Numbered from the stretch's first letter, positions 1-7,312 are shown. The stretch: DNA of 15,595 nucleotides from Caulobacteraceae bacterium (GCA_013815405.1 JACDGF010000010.1:1-15595); one strand, 5' to 3'. Numbers and translations: made by a program. The notes: a model not told the origin generated them from the letters alone.

Positions 1-832
1 GGCCAAGGGCGACGAGCCGGTCCAGGAAGGCTTGGTGATTGGGGGAGCGGACGTCGAACACCTCCACCGGACGCGAGGTGCAGAGCGCCTCGGACACCAT
101 GGAGACGCTGTCGCCGCTTACCACCAGGAGATCGGCCGAGGCCAGGATTCCGCGATAGGGGTTTTCACTCTCCAGATCCCACACCAAGACCCGCGGGTCG
201 TTCTTGAACGCATCTCGCAGGAGGGCGACGATCGACGGCGGCGTGCGACGCGAGGGAGAGATCGCCAGGGCCGCGCCGGCTTCGGCGCGCAGCCGCTCCA
301 GGCCGGCAAGCAGCCTTCGCCCGTCCTCCAGGGTAAAGACTTGGCGCTGGGTCGTGCCGCCGATCATCACCCCCGCCAAGGGACGCCCCAGCGGCGCCAG
401 CCGGCCCCGCCACACCCGCGCGGCCTCGGCCAGATTGGTCGGGGTGAGGTCATGCAGGGCGGTGGCGACCTTGAGCACTTTAGGGCCGGCGGGGATGGGG
501 TCGTGTTCCATGGCGACGATCAGATCGAAGGCGTTGGCGCGCCAGCGCGGGTCCTGAACGTGGACGGTGACCGTCCGGCCGCCGCTGGCCTTGCGCACCG
601 CGATCGACGTCGCCGCCGATCGGCGCCCGCAGGTAACCAGGAGATCGGGCCACGGCGGCGCCAGACGATCCGCCGTCGCGCCACCGGCCCAAGGCGCGGC
701 GAATCGGCCGCCCACGGTCTTTTCGATCACGGCATCCGCCACCGCTTCGGCGAGGCCACGCGCCTGGGCTCGCATGCCGCTTTCTCCGGTGGTAACCGCC
801 CAGGCGATGATCGGCGTGTGCGGCGCTCGCAT
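1..832 (-). CDS. ELM1-family (DUF1022) protein, 3' end cut off by the window
   Basis: This minus-strand frame is open from an ATG at 832 to the window edge, giving 277 codons without a stop. The N-terminus reads AWAVTTGESGMRAQARGLAE, which fits the start of the family named after the plant mitochondrial fission factor ELM1. Near the end of the visible part is the motif DLLVVSGDSVSMVSEALCTS, the family's most conserved stretch, which resembles the donor-binding region of GT-B glycosyltransferases. Family knowledge: bacterial members are common in alphaproteobacteria and have no settled biochemical role; a glycosyltransferase-like fold is suspected. The start is chosen because only 13 bases separate it from the tRNA-Thr gene upstream on the same strand, so the two are probably co-transcribed. 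The family assignment is firm; the function is unknown. Confidence 0.8.
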   Translation of the reverse strand, partial: MRAPHTPIIAWAVTTGESGMRAQARGLAEAVADAVIEKTVGGRFAAPWAGGATADRLAPPWPDLLVTCGRRSAATSIAVRKASGGRTVTVHVQDPRWRANAFDLIVAMEHDPIPAGPKVLKVATALHDLTPTNLAEAARVWRGRLAPLGRPLAGVMIGGTTQRQVFTLEDGRRLLAGLERLRAEAGAALAISPSRRTPPSIVALLRDAFKNDPRVLVWDLESENPYRGILASADLLVVSGDSVSMVSEALCTSRPVEVFDVRSPNHQAFLDRLVALG

Positions 833-845
833 GGCGCGCACAATA

Positions 846-921
846 TGGCGCCGGCTGCAGGACTCGAACCCGCGACCTTCGCTTTACAAAAGCGCTGCTC
901 TACCAACTGAGCTAAGCCGGC
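846..921 (-). tRNA. tRNA-Thr (anticodon TGT)
   Basis: A full 76-nt cloverleaf can be folded on the minus strand. The acceptor arms are GCCGGCT and AGCCGGC, the D stem is GCTC/GAGC, the anticodon loop is TTTGTAA with anticodon TGT (plus-strand 886-888), and the T arm is GCGGG-TTCGAGT-CCTGC with one G-U pair. CCA is encoded (plus-strand 846-848). The discriminator base is G, whereas A is usual for tRNA-Thr(TGT). It reads codon ACA and probably other ACN codons. It stands just upstream of the ELM1-family gene on the same strand and diverges from metG. Confidence 0.95.
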
Positions 922-952
922 CCGGCGTGTGGGTTATGCCACGGAGCTCGGG

Positions 953-982
953 TTGGGGAAATCCGCCGGCTTGGCCTATATG
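953..982 (+). promoter_or_regulatory. Candidate metG promoter
   Basis: TTGGGG at 953-958 and TATATG at 977-982 are separated by 18 bases and resemble -35 and -10 hexamers. Transcription would then begin within a few bases of the metG ATG at 991. There is no Shine-Dalgarno-like purine run before that ATG, so the message may be leaderless. This is motif reading only, and the -35 match is weak. Confidence 0.3.
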
Positions 983-990
983 CCGGCCCC

Positions 991-2733
991 ATGCCCCGGA
1001 TCCTGATCACCTCCGCCTTGCCGTACATCAACGGGGTCAAGCATCTGGGCACCCTGGCAGGCTCCATGTTGCCGGCGGATGTCTATGCGCGCTTCCAAAG
1101 GGCGCGGGGCCATGAGGTGCTCTATGTCTGCGCCACCGACGAGCACGGCACGCCGGCGGAACTGGCGGCGGCGGAAGCGGGGCAGGACGTCTTCACCTAC
1201 TGCGAGGAACAGCACCGCGCGCAGCGCGACATCGGGCGCCGGTTCGGCCTGTCCTGGGACTGGTTCGGCCGCTCGTCCTCGCCCCAGAACGCCCGGCTGA
1301 CCCAGCACCTTGCCGAGGTGCTGGAAGACAACCGCCTGATCGAAGAGCGCCTCGACACCCTGCTCTATTCGATCGACGACCACCGTTTCCTGCCCGACCG
1401 CTATATCGAGGGGACCTGCCCGGTTTGCGGCTACGGCCAGGCGCGCGGCGATCAATGCGACAACTGCAATTCGCTGCTAGACCCGATGGACCTGAAGGAT
1501 CCCTATTCGGCGGTTTCGGGCTCGCGCAACCTTGAGGCGCGGGAGACGCGCCATCTTTATCTGCTGCAGAGCCGGATGCAGGGGCCGATCCGCGCCTGGG
1601 TGGACGCCAAGAGCGAATGGCCGATGCTGGCGCGCTCCATCGCCCACAAACATCTCGACGAGGGCCTGATCGACCGGGGCATCACCCGGGATCTTGCCTG
1701 GGGCGTGCCGGTGCTGCGCGGCGGCCGGCCCCGGCCGGGCTTCGAAGCCAAGGTGTTCTATGTCTGGTTCGACGCGCCGATCGAATATATCGGCGCCACC
1801 CAGGAATGGGCCGACGCCGGCGGCGGCGATTGGCGGCGCTGGTGGCGCACGGACGCCGGCGCCGAGGATGTCCGCTATGTCCAGTTCATGGGCAAGGACA
1901 ACGTCGCCTTCCATGCGGTGAGTTTCCCCGCCACCCTCTTGGGCTCGGGCGAGCCGTGGAAGACCGTCGACACCCTCAAGGCCTTCAACTGGCTCAACTG
2001 GTACGGGGAGCCGTTTTCAACCTCGCATCGGCGCGGCGTGTTCCTGGACACCGCCCTGGAGATCCTGCCGCCGGATTGCTGGCGCTGGTATCTGACGGCC
2101 AACAGTCCCGAACACTCCGACGCCGCCTTCACCTGGGAGCAGCTCACCGCCTCGGTCAACCGCGACCTCGCCGACGTGCTGGGCAACTTCGTCAACCGGA
2201 TCCTGAAATTCTGCGAGGCGCGCTTCGACGGCGCCGTCCCGGCCGACGGCGAGCCAAGCGCGTTGGAGCACAAACTTTATGCGGATGTGTCGGTCCGGCT
2301 CGCCGACCTCACCGCCCAGTTCGAGGCGATCGAGGCGCGCAAGGCGGCCCAGGCCCTGCGCGGCCTGTGGGCGGCTGGCAACGAATATCTCCAGGCGGCG
2401 GCGCCGTGGACCGCGATCAAGACCGACCAGGCGCGGGCGGCGGTGATCATGCGCACGGCGCTCAATCTGGCCGCCCTCTACGCCCGGGTCAGCGCCCCGG
2501 TGATCCCTTTCGCGGCCGAAACCATCACCCTGGCGCTCGGCGACGCATGGCCGCCAAGCTGGCCTTCGCTGGACGCCAGGGCCGAACTCGATCGGCTGGC
2601 GCCGGGAAGCCGGGTCACCGTTCCGGAGGTTCTGTTCAGAAAGATCGAGGAGGCCGATGTGGCTGCCTGGGCCGAACGGTTCGGCGGGGTGCCCAGACCG
2701 GCCAGATCGCGCGACCCCCGCCAGATCATCTGA
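991..2733 (+). CDS. metG: Methionine--tRNA ligase
   Basis: This 580-residue class I synthetase charges tRNA-Met for initiation and elongation. Residues 8-21 ([14 protein letters not shown]) hold the HIGH-type motif as HLGT at 18-21. A four-cysteine zinc knuckle is seen at C143, C146, C156 and C159 in the connective-peptide region. [15 protein letters not shown] and the region [19 protein letters not shown] are typical of MetRS. The KMSKS loop reads PFSTS at residues 341-345. Relatives often have KFSTS, so here the remaining lysine is replaced by proline. The C-terminus ([20 protein letters not shown]) matches the usual end of the short MetRS form that lacks the tRNA-binding EMAP-like domain. 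The start is the first ATG; no ribosome-binding site precedes it. The 3' end overlaps the convergent TerC gene by 256 bp. Identity is certain; the altered loop is the odd point. Confidence 0.97.
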   Translation: MPRILITSALPYINGVKHLGTLAGSMLPADVYARFQRARGHEVLYVCATDEHGTPAELAAAEAGQDVFTYCEEQHRAQRDIGRRFGLSWDWFGRSSSPQNARLTQHLAEVLEDNRLIEERLDTLLYSIDDHRFLPDRYIEGTCPVCGYGQARGDQCDNCNSLLDPMDLKDPYSAVSGSRNLEARETRHLYLLQSRMQGPIRAWVDAKSEWPMLARSIAHKHLDEGLIDRGITRDLAWGVPVLRGGRPRPGFEAKVFYVWFDAPIEYIGATQEWADAGGGDWRRWWRTDAGAEDVRYVQFMGKDNVAFHAVSFPATLLGSGEPWKTVDTLKAFNWLNWYGEPFSTSHRRGVFLDTALEILPPDCWRWYLTANSPEHSDAAFTWEQLTASVNRDLADVLGNFVNRILKFCEARFDGAVPADGEPSALEHKLYADVSVRLADLTAQFEAIEARKAAQALRGLWAAGNEYLQAAAPWTAIKTDQARAAVIMRTALNLAALYARVSAPVIPFAAETITLALGDAWPPSWPSLDARAELDRLAPGSRVTVPEVLFRKIEEADVAAWAERFGGVPRPARSRDPRQII

Positions 2734-3326
2734 CCGGCCACATAGAAGACGATCACCAGCCCCAGATAGCCCAGCCACGGCGCCCGGTGCAGGAGCCTCG
2801 CGATCCAAACCGCCGCCAGGCCGGTCAAGGCGATCGACAGGACCAGCCCGAACACCAGCACTTCGGGGTATTCCCGCGCCGCCCCGGCGACGGCCAGGAC
2901 ATTGTCCAGGGACATGGAAATGTCGGCGACGAGAATCTGGGCGAAGGCCCGCAGGAGGGTCTTGGGCCTGGGGTCCGGCGGCGCGGGACGGCCCTGCAGG
3001 ACCGCTTCGGCGATCGCGTCCCGCGCATGGTCCCGCGCCCTAAGGTCGCGCCAGGCCCGCCAGCCGACCCACAGCAGCAGCAGGCCGCCGGCCAGCAGCA
3101 GGCCGGTCAGTTTCAGGAGCTGCACGGCGATCAGGGCGAAGCCGCTCAACATGATCACGGCCGCCCCGAGGCCCAGCACGATGGCCCGGCGCTGCCTCGC
3201 GCGTGGCAGCCCGGCGGCGGCTAAGCCGATGGCGACCGCGTTGTCCCCGGCCAGGGTGAGGTCGATCAGCACCACCTGGATGAAAACGCTAAGGGGACCC
3301 GCCCAGTGATCGGGGAATCCGACCAT
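2478..3326 (-). CDS. TerC-family integral membrane protein with C-terminal read-through tail
   Basis: The 282-residue frame begins with the TerC/YjbE pattern: residues 14-30 ([17 protein letters not shown]) carry the first D..DN motif, and residues 134-142 (ADISMSLDN) carry the second. Hydrophobic helices lie at roughly 12-40, 48-70, 73-90, 125-150, 155-178 and 185-203. Family knowledge: TerC proteins are inner-membrane proteins, and several characterised members export manganese or help metallate secreted proteins; the substrate here is not shown. The start is the ATG that overlaps the rlmB stop (TGATG), implying translational coupling. The conserved domain ends near residue 205. The last ~75 residues are serine/alanine-rich, match no family pattern I know, and are antisense to the conserved end of metG. 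A lost stop codon or a frame error near 2700-2730 would explain this tail. Confidence 0.85.
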   Translation of the reverse strand: MVGFPDHWAGPLSVFIQVVLIDLTLAGDNAVAIGLAAAGLPRARQRRAIVLGLGAAVIMLSGFALIAVQLLKLTGLLLAGGLLLLWVGWRAWRDLRARDHARDAIAEAVLQGRPAPPDPRPKTLLRAFAQILVADISMSLDNVLAVAGAAREYPEVLVFGLVLSIALTGLAAVWIARLLHRAPWLGYLGLVIVFYVAGQMIWRGSRDLAGLGTPPNRSAQAATSASSIFLNRTSGTVTRLPGASRSSSALASSEGQLGGHASPSARVMVSAAKGITGALTRA

Positions 3327-4141
3327 CAAGGCGCCGACCCCGCCCTTGATCGACTCGCCTCGTAAAGCGCCACGACCGCCGCAGCCGCGACGTTGAGGCT
3401 TTCGAATCCTCCGGGCATGGGGATGCGCGCCAGAGCGTCGCAATGCTCCCGCACCAGGCGACGAATGCCCTCGCCTTCCGAGCCCATCACCAGCACGGCG
3501 GGCGAGCCGTCGAGGACGTCCGCGAGCGCGTCCGTCGCCGCGCTGTCTAGCCCCACCGCCCGCCAGCCCATGCGCTCGAGCCGCTCCAATGCCCGGGAAA
3601 GATTGACCTCGCGGGCGTGGGCGATACTGTCCACCGCGCCCGCGGCGGCCTTGGCCAAAGCGCCTGCCAGGGCCGGCGCGTGACGATCCTGCAGGATGAT
3701 GCCCCGCGCGCCGAAGGCCGCGGCGGCGCGGAAGATCGCGCCGACGTTCTGGGGGTCGGTGACCTGGTCGAGCATCAGCAGAAACCCCTCCGCCGGCTTG
3801 GCGAGGGCCTCCAGGGGCAGGGGATCGAGCGCCGGGATTCGCAGGGCCACGCCTTGGTGAACGGAGCCTGGGGGGACCAGCCGGGTGATCGCGGCGCTCT
3901 CGGCGATCTCCACCGCGTGACAGTCGCCATACCGCTCGGCCAGGAGCCGCGCGCGATCGGGAGTCGCCGCCAGCCGCTTGACGGATGCCCGGGCGGGGTT
4001 GTTCAGGGCGGCGAGGACCGCGTGCCACCCCCAAAGCCATTCGGCGGGATCGTCTCCTCGCCGTCGTCCCCGGCGGTCGTTGCGCTGGCGATGCGGCGTC
4101 ACTATAAGTCGCGCTCCGATTTTGAGGCCGTGCGAGGCCAT
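3326..4141 (-). CDS. rlmB: TrmH/SpoU-family RNA 2'-O-methyltransferase, probably RlmB (23S rRNA G2251)
   Basis: This SPOUT-class enzyme transfers a methyl group from S-adenosylmethionine to a ribose 2'-OH. Counting from the ATG at 4141, residues about 35-105 form the N-terminal substrate-binding domain (WLWGWHAVLAAL is typical of RlmB). The catalytic knot follows: motif 1 DQVTDPQNVGAIFRAA at about 125-140 with N132 and R138, motif 2 VLVMGSEGEGI at about 217-227, and motif 3 PMPGGFESLNVAAAA at about 241-255. The protein would be 271 residues, close to family length. The basic N-terminal segment (RQRNDRRGRRR) is common in alphaproteobacterial members. A TTG at 4174 and a GTG at 4102 are alternative starts in the same frame, and none has a clear Shine-Dalgarno. 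The stop overlaps the TerC start by one base. RlmB is preferred over TrmH because of the N-terminal domain. Confidence 0.9.
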   Translation of the reverse strand: MASHGLKIGARLIVTPHRQRNDRRGRRRGDDPAEWLWGWHAVLAALNNPARASVKRLAATPDRARLLAERYGDCHAVEIAESAAITRLVPPGSVHQGVALRIPALDPLPLEALAKPAEGFLLMLDQVTDPQNVGAIFRAAAAFGARGIILQDRHAPALAGALAKAAAGAVDSIAHAREVNLSRALERLERMGWRAVGLDSAATDALADVLDGSPAVLVMGSEGEGIRRLVREHCDALARIPMPGGFESLNVAAAAVVALYEASRSRAGSAP

Positions 4142-4229
4142 GCGATCCGCGGTCCTAGCACTTGCATGGGCCAAGATCGCGGGGCGTCGCAGGAGCGTCG
4201 AGGCCGGGCCTTATCTTTCGACGCGCGAC

Positions 4230-4315
4230 GGGGGAATGTCCCGAGCGGCAAAGGGGGCGGACTGTAAATCCGCTGGCGTACGCCTTCGCAGGTTCGAGTC
4301 CTGCTTCCCCCACCA
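4230..4315 (+). tRNA. tRNA-Tyr (anticodon GTA)
   Basis: This is an 86-nt class II tRNA with a long variable arm. The acceptor arms are GGGGGAA (4230-4236) and TTCCCCC (4305-4311), the discriminator is A, and CCA is encoded (4313-4315). The anticodon stem-loop is GCGGA-CTGTAAA-TCCGC with GTA at 4264-4266. The variable arm pairs GGCG with CGCC, and the T arm is GCAGG-TTCGAGT-CCTGC. It lies 51 bases upstream of tRNA-Gly. Together the two resemble the tyrU-glyT pair that precedes tufB in Escherichia coli. Confidence 0.97.
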
Positions 4316-4366
4316 CGCGCGTTCAGCGAGGCCCGGGCCGGCGCCGAATGACCTCGAGGCCGGTGC

Positions 4367-4440
4367 GCGGGTATAGCACAATGGTCGTGCAGCAGCCTTC
4401 CAAGCTGAGGATGCGGGTTCGATTCCCGCTACCCGCTCCA
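4367..4440 (+). tRNA. tRNA-Gly (anticodon TCC)
   Basis: This is a 74-nt cloverleaf. The acceptor arms are GCGGGTA (4367-4373) and TACCCGC (4430-4436), the discriminator is T, and CCA is encoded (4438-4440). The anticodon loop CTTCCAA gives anticodon TCC, which reads GGA and GGG. The T arm is GCGGG-TTCGATT-CCCGC. It is probably transcribed together with tRNA-Tyr. In many proteobacteria a tuf gene follows this pair; here no tuf follows for about 6 kb. Confidence 0.97.
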
Positions 4441-4514
4441 GATTTCCTCGGGCCCGACCGATCTCGATTTCTCGGGCGCCCCTGAAGAGGCCGCGTATCG
4501 ATCCGGGACGGGTT

Positions 4515-5337
4515 TTGATCGACGTGGATTTCGGAAGCGGGTTCCACGCGCCGGTCGGACGGCCGGTCGATGCCGTGGCCTATGACTGCTACATTGGCCG
4601 TTGGTCCCGGTTGTTCGTACCGGCCCTGATGAGCGCGGCGGAGGTGTTCGCTGGAGGCCAGGTGCTCGATCTCGCCACCGGGTCGGGCGAGGCGGCGCTG
4701 ATGGCGCTGCCGGTCGTCCAAACCTCGGGATATGTGATCGGCGCCGACCTGTCGCCCGCCATGCTCGACGCGCCGCGAACGCGGGCGGGGTCCCGCTCGT
4801 TTCTGGCCGTGGCGGCGGACGGCCAGTCCCTGCCGTTCCCAGGGACGCGAGCTTTGACGCCTTGGTGTGCCAACTCGGCCTGCAATTCTTCCCCGATCCG
4901 GTCAGTGGGCTGAGGGAAGCGCTGCGCGTCCTTCGTCCCGGCCGTCGCGCGCCGGTCTGTGTCGTCGCCGACGCCGATCGCGCGCCGATCTGGGGCGTAC
5001 TGGCGGGTACGCTCAGCCGCCATCTTCCAGAACGGCGGGAGGCGTGCCACCTGTCGTTCGCGCTGGCGGACGCCGAGCGGCTGGAACGAATGCTCGGGCG
5101 GCGGGCTTTCGCGATGTTCTGATCAAGCGAGAGACCCGGATAGCGGTCATCGAATCGTTCGAGGCCTGTTGGGCATGCGTCGAAGCGGGGACCGGCCTGG
5201 CGCCACAGGCTTACCTCGCGCTACAAGCAAGCCGCCAATCGGTGCGGGAAGAGGTACGCGGGGGCCTGTCGAAGTTCGCATCCGGCGGACGGATGGCGAT
5301 GACCATCGAGATGCTGATCGCGAGCGGTCGGGCATAG
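4515..5337 (+). pseudogene. Class I SAM-dependent methyltransferase, broken by two frameshifts
   Basis: Three reading frames together make one small-molecule-type methyltransferase. Frame A (from a TTG at 4515) gives YDCYIGRWSRLFVPAL, the SAM-binding motif I VLDLATGSGEAAL and motif II GADLSPAML, ending in LPFP at about 4841. The sequence then shifts to frame B, which continues DASFDALVCQLGLQFFPDP (from 4844) and REALRVLRPG. At about 5095-5105 it shifts again to frame C, which reads AAGFRDVLIKRETR and ends at the stop at 5335-5337. Each join matches the expected family continuation (LPFP-D-SFDA and L-AGFRDV). A two-base gain or one-base loss at GG 4842-4843 explains the first shift; a one-base change in the GC-rich run near 5097-5104 explains the second. 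The family is UbiE/Methyltransf_11-like with unknown substrate. Sequencing error is the main alternative to real decay, since both shifts lie in G/C runs. Confidence 0.8.
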
Positions 5338-5417
5338 AGGCCCTGAAGACGCGGTGGGAAACGCGCGGGTGTTCGCGGTAGGATCGCCGAATCTTTCGCC
5401 AAGAGGGCTACAACAGG

Positions 5418-5843
5418 ATGGCTTCCCCGCATTCGCTTTTGACCCCTGTCCTGGCGCTGGTCGTCTGGTCGCTGGTGATATGGTTATGGATGTACGCGAC
5501 CCGCATTCCCGCCATCCAGAAAGCGGGGATCGACCCAGCCACGGCGCGTGAACCCGACGCGCTGAACGCCCTGCCGCTGAGCGTGCGTCAGGTTGCCTAC
5601 AACTACAACCACCTGATGGAACAGCCGACGATCTTCTACGCCCTCGCCTTCTACAGCTACCTCGCCGGCCAGCAGAACGGCGCCAACATCGCCCTGGCCT
5701 GGGCCTACGTCGTATTGCGCATCGTCCACAGCCTGATACAGGTCACGGTGAACGTCGTGATCGTGCGCTTCGCCGCGCATGTGGTGGGGACCCTGGCCCT
5801 GATCGCCCTGGCGGCGCGGGACGTGTGGGCGTTGTTGGAATAG
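5418..5843 (+). CDS. MAPEG-family membrane protein
   Basis: This 141-residue protein has four predicted membrane helices, at about residues 8-27, 60-85, 90-110 and 118-138. The motif YNYNHLMEQPTIFYALAFY (about 60-78) and LRIVHSLIQ followed by VVIVRF (about 98-117) are typical of the MAPEG group. Family knowledge: eukaryotic members handle glutathione and eicosanoids; the bacterial short forms are inner-membrane proteins of uncertain substrate. The ATG at 5418 follows the sequence ACAGG closely, with AAGAGGG further upstream as a possible ribosome-binding site. It lies 80 bases after the methyltransferase remnant on the same strand and is probably expressed alone. Family call is good, function unknown. 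Confidence 0.85.
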   Translation: MASPHSLLTPVLALVVWSLVIWLWMYATRIPAIQKAGIDPATAREPDALNALPLSVRQVAYNYNHLMEQPTIFYALAFYSYLAGQQNGANIALAWAYVVLRIVHSLIQVTVNVVIVRFAAHVVGTLALIALAARDVWALLE

Positions 5844-6286
5844 GCTTTGGAACCGGATTGCGCGCCCCTGGCCACAAACCCTGGGCAAACCCAACCCTTG
5901 CTCAGGCGGTCTCCCCAACCCGAATTTCCAACGCCAAGCCTGCGGTCGCCGCGAGGTTCACCAGGGTGCCCTTCAACGGTTTGGCGGGTACAGGCAGTGG
6001 CGCCGTGGCGCAGCCGCCACCAGAGGTCCAAAGGCGACGGGGAGGGCGCTGAGCCGGAGCGCGGGCTTCCAACCAGATCTTTCTTCGCAATTTCAAAACT
6101 CCCACAGAGACAGGAGCGGGCTGACAAACCCGCGCACCGAAGGCTCGCGTCCGCCGGTAAAAAGCGGACAACGGCTCCGGTGGCTGCACCCGACGGAACT
6201 TCAACCACCCTACCGCGAATTAACCTGCCCCCGCGTCCCGCCTGGGTTAGCCTTCGATCCGGTCCCCATCCTCCGGAGAGAGCGAG
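5844..6286 (+). other. 443-bp stretch with no convincing gene; small hairpins
   Basis: No frame here gives a recognisable protein. Small inverted repeats are present: GTGGCG-CAGC-CGCCAC at 6005-6020, GCGGG/CCCGC within 6110-6135, and GTCCGC/GCGGAC at 6149-6169. The middle part (about 6065-6115) is less GC-rich than its surroundings. A minus-strand frame of 100 codons (5902-6204) starts only with TTG and resembles nothing I know. The last 20 bases hold the ribosome-binding site of the next gene (GGAGAG at 6275-6280). The segment could be a degraded gene or an interspersed repeat; I cannot decide. Confidence 0.4.
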
Positions 6287-7150
6287 ATGCGCGGTTTGAC
6301 GGTTTTGGGCGCCCTGGGCGCGGCGCTGGCCGCGGGGGCGGCTTGCGCGGCGCCGTCGGTGGCGATCCGGGGGGCGGCGGTCCGGGTGGTGGTCATTCCG
6401 GAGGCGCGTTCCGATGTGTCGGTCGCCTTCATCAAGACCAATCCGCGCCTGCCGCTCAAGGTCAGCCAGCTGGGCGAGAAGGTGTTCGTCGATGGCGACA
6501 TCGGCCACCGGCCGCACGGCTGCCTCGGCTGGGGCGGCCGGCGTGGCGTCGGGATCTGGGGGAGGGGGCGGATCGCCTATGAAGACCTGCCCCAGATCGT
6601 CGTCCACGCGCCGATGGCGGTCGAGGTCGCCGCGGGGGACGCGGTGTTCGGGGCGATCGGCCGCGGCGATAGCGTCGATCTCGCCAACCACGGCTGCGGG
6701 GATTGGACGATCGGCAATGTCCGGGGCCATCTGCGCCTGAGCCAATCGGGCTCCGGCGACGCGAACGCCGGCGCCGCCGGCTCGGCCGAAATCAGCGTCG
6801 CCGGGTCGGGCGACGTCAGCACGCGGCAGATCGCGGCGGGCCTGTCGGCGGTCGTCAGGGGTTCCGGAGATGTCGTCGCCGCCTCCGTGAGCGGCCCCCT
6901 CGACGTGAACATCGCCGGCTCTGGGGACGTGCGGGCCGGCGCCGGACAGGTCACGCGCATGAACGTGGCGGTCGCCGGATCGGGAGACGTGACCTTCGGC
7001 GGGGTGGCCCAGAGCCTCGACGCCTCGGTGGCGGGTTCGGGAGACATCCGCGTGGCCCAGGTGGTCGGCTCGGTGAACAAGCACGTCATGGGATCGGGTG
7101 AGGTCACCATCGGCCGCCAGGCGACCGCCGTGGCCGACGACGGGCGTTGA
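6287..7150 (+). CDS. Exported DUF2807 (GIN-domain-type) repeat protein
   Basis: This 287-residue protein starts with a likely signal peptide (residues 1-21, cleavage after ACA). C20 is not in a proper lipobox, so a lipoprotein is unlikely. Residues 25-115 form the first part, with a glycine-rich insert at about 78-95 containing GWGGRRGVGIWGRG. From about 120 the sequence is a regular repeat. GSGD occurs at 155-158, 173-176, 192-195, 211-214, 231-234 and 250-253, with GSGE at 269-272, and looser copies GRGD and GCGD at 126-129 and 136-139. The spacing is 18-20 residues. Family knowledge: DUF2807 proteins adopt a right-handed beta-helix, are found in the periplasm or at the surface, and their role is not established. 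The start is supported by GGAGAG six bases upstream of the ATG. It precedes rpsL on the same strand but is separated from it by 204 bases, so it is probably not part of the str operon. Confidence 0.85.
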   Translation: MRGLTVLGALGAALAAGAACAAPSVAIRGAAVRVVVIPEARSDVSVAFIKTNPRLPLKVSQLGEKVFVDGDIGHRPHGCLGWGGRRGVGIWGRGRIAYEDLPQIVVHAPMAVEVAAGDAVFGAIGRGDSVDLANHGCGDWTIGNVRGHLRLSQSGSGDANAGAAGSAEISVAGSGDVSTRQIAAGLSAVVRGSGDVVAASVSGPLDVNIAGSGDVRAGAGQVTRMNVAVAGSGDVTFGGVAQSLDASVAGSGDIRVAQVVGSVNKHVMGSGEVTIGRQATAVADDGR

Positions 7151-7221
7151 CGCCGGGCGCCTTGGCGGGTATCACCCGGGCTCTTCATCGAGGCTCTCCG
7201 CGTGATCGGCCCCGACGGACC

Positions 7222-7240
7222 GGCCGCCCATCGGGCGGCC
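7222..7240 (+). promoter_or_regulatory. Perfect hairpin between the DUF2807 gene and rpsL
   Basis: GGCCGCCC (7222-7229), loop ATC and GGGCGGCC (7233-7240) form an 8-bp perfect stem. No T run follows, so it is not a classic intrinsic terminator. A weaker stem, CGGGT-ATC-ACCCG, lies at 7166-7178. The pair may separate the DUF2807 transcript from the str operon. The structure is seen in the sequence; the role is inferred. Confidence 0.45.
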
Positions 7241-7283
7241 AGACGCGCCGAACCGCCCCCTGCGTTTCGGCGCCGTTTCGTGT

Positions 7284-7312
7284 TTGTCGCAAGCCTTTCG
7301 GGCGCGAGTCGC
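7284..7312 (+). promoter_or_regulatory. Weak candidate promoter for the str operon
   Basis: TTGTCG (7284-7289) resembles the -35 element reported for alphaproteobacterial housekeeping promoters. The region 14-20 bases downstream is GC-rich, with no good -10 match. A promoter is expected somewhere in 7151-7354 because rpsL heads the operon, but its exact place is uncertain. Confidence 0.25.

Noticed and set aside
32..910. Plus-strand open frame of 292 codons
   Set aside because: It is arginine/glycine-rich, antisense to the ELM1-family gene, and its C-terminus is translated from the complement of tRNA-Thr.
1617..3224. Long plus-strand frame of 535 codons across metG and the TerC gene
   Set aside because: It is a low-complexity Arg/Pro/Gln-rich shadow of metG and of antisense TerC, with no family motif.
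2478..4040. TerC frame extended upstream to 4040 (520 codons)
   Set aside because: The added part is the wrong frame of rlmB; the TerC pattern begins at the ATG at 3326, which overlaps the rlmB stop.
4323..4721. Minus-strand frame of 132 codons
   Set aside because: It reads through the complement of tRNA-Gly (giving the familiar spurious GNRTRILSLEGCC) and is antisense to the methyltransferase remnant.
5902..6204. Minus-strand frame of 100 codons in the gene-free stretch
   Set aside because: It has only a TTG start, no ribosome-binding site that I can see, basic low-complexity content and no recognisable family; kept only as a note within the gap entry.
5705..7084. Minus-strand frame of 459 codons
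   Set aside because: It is antisense to the DUF2807 gene; its His/Arg/Asp repeats are the complement of the GSGD repeat codons.
6749..7102. DNA-level tandem repeat or CRISPR-like spacing in the DUF2807 gene
   Set aside because: The periodicity is at protein level; codons vary between units, so it is a repeat protein and not a DNA repeat array.
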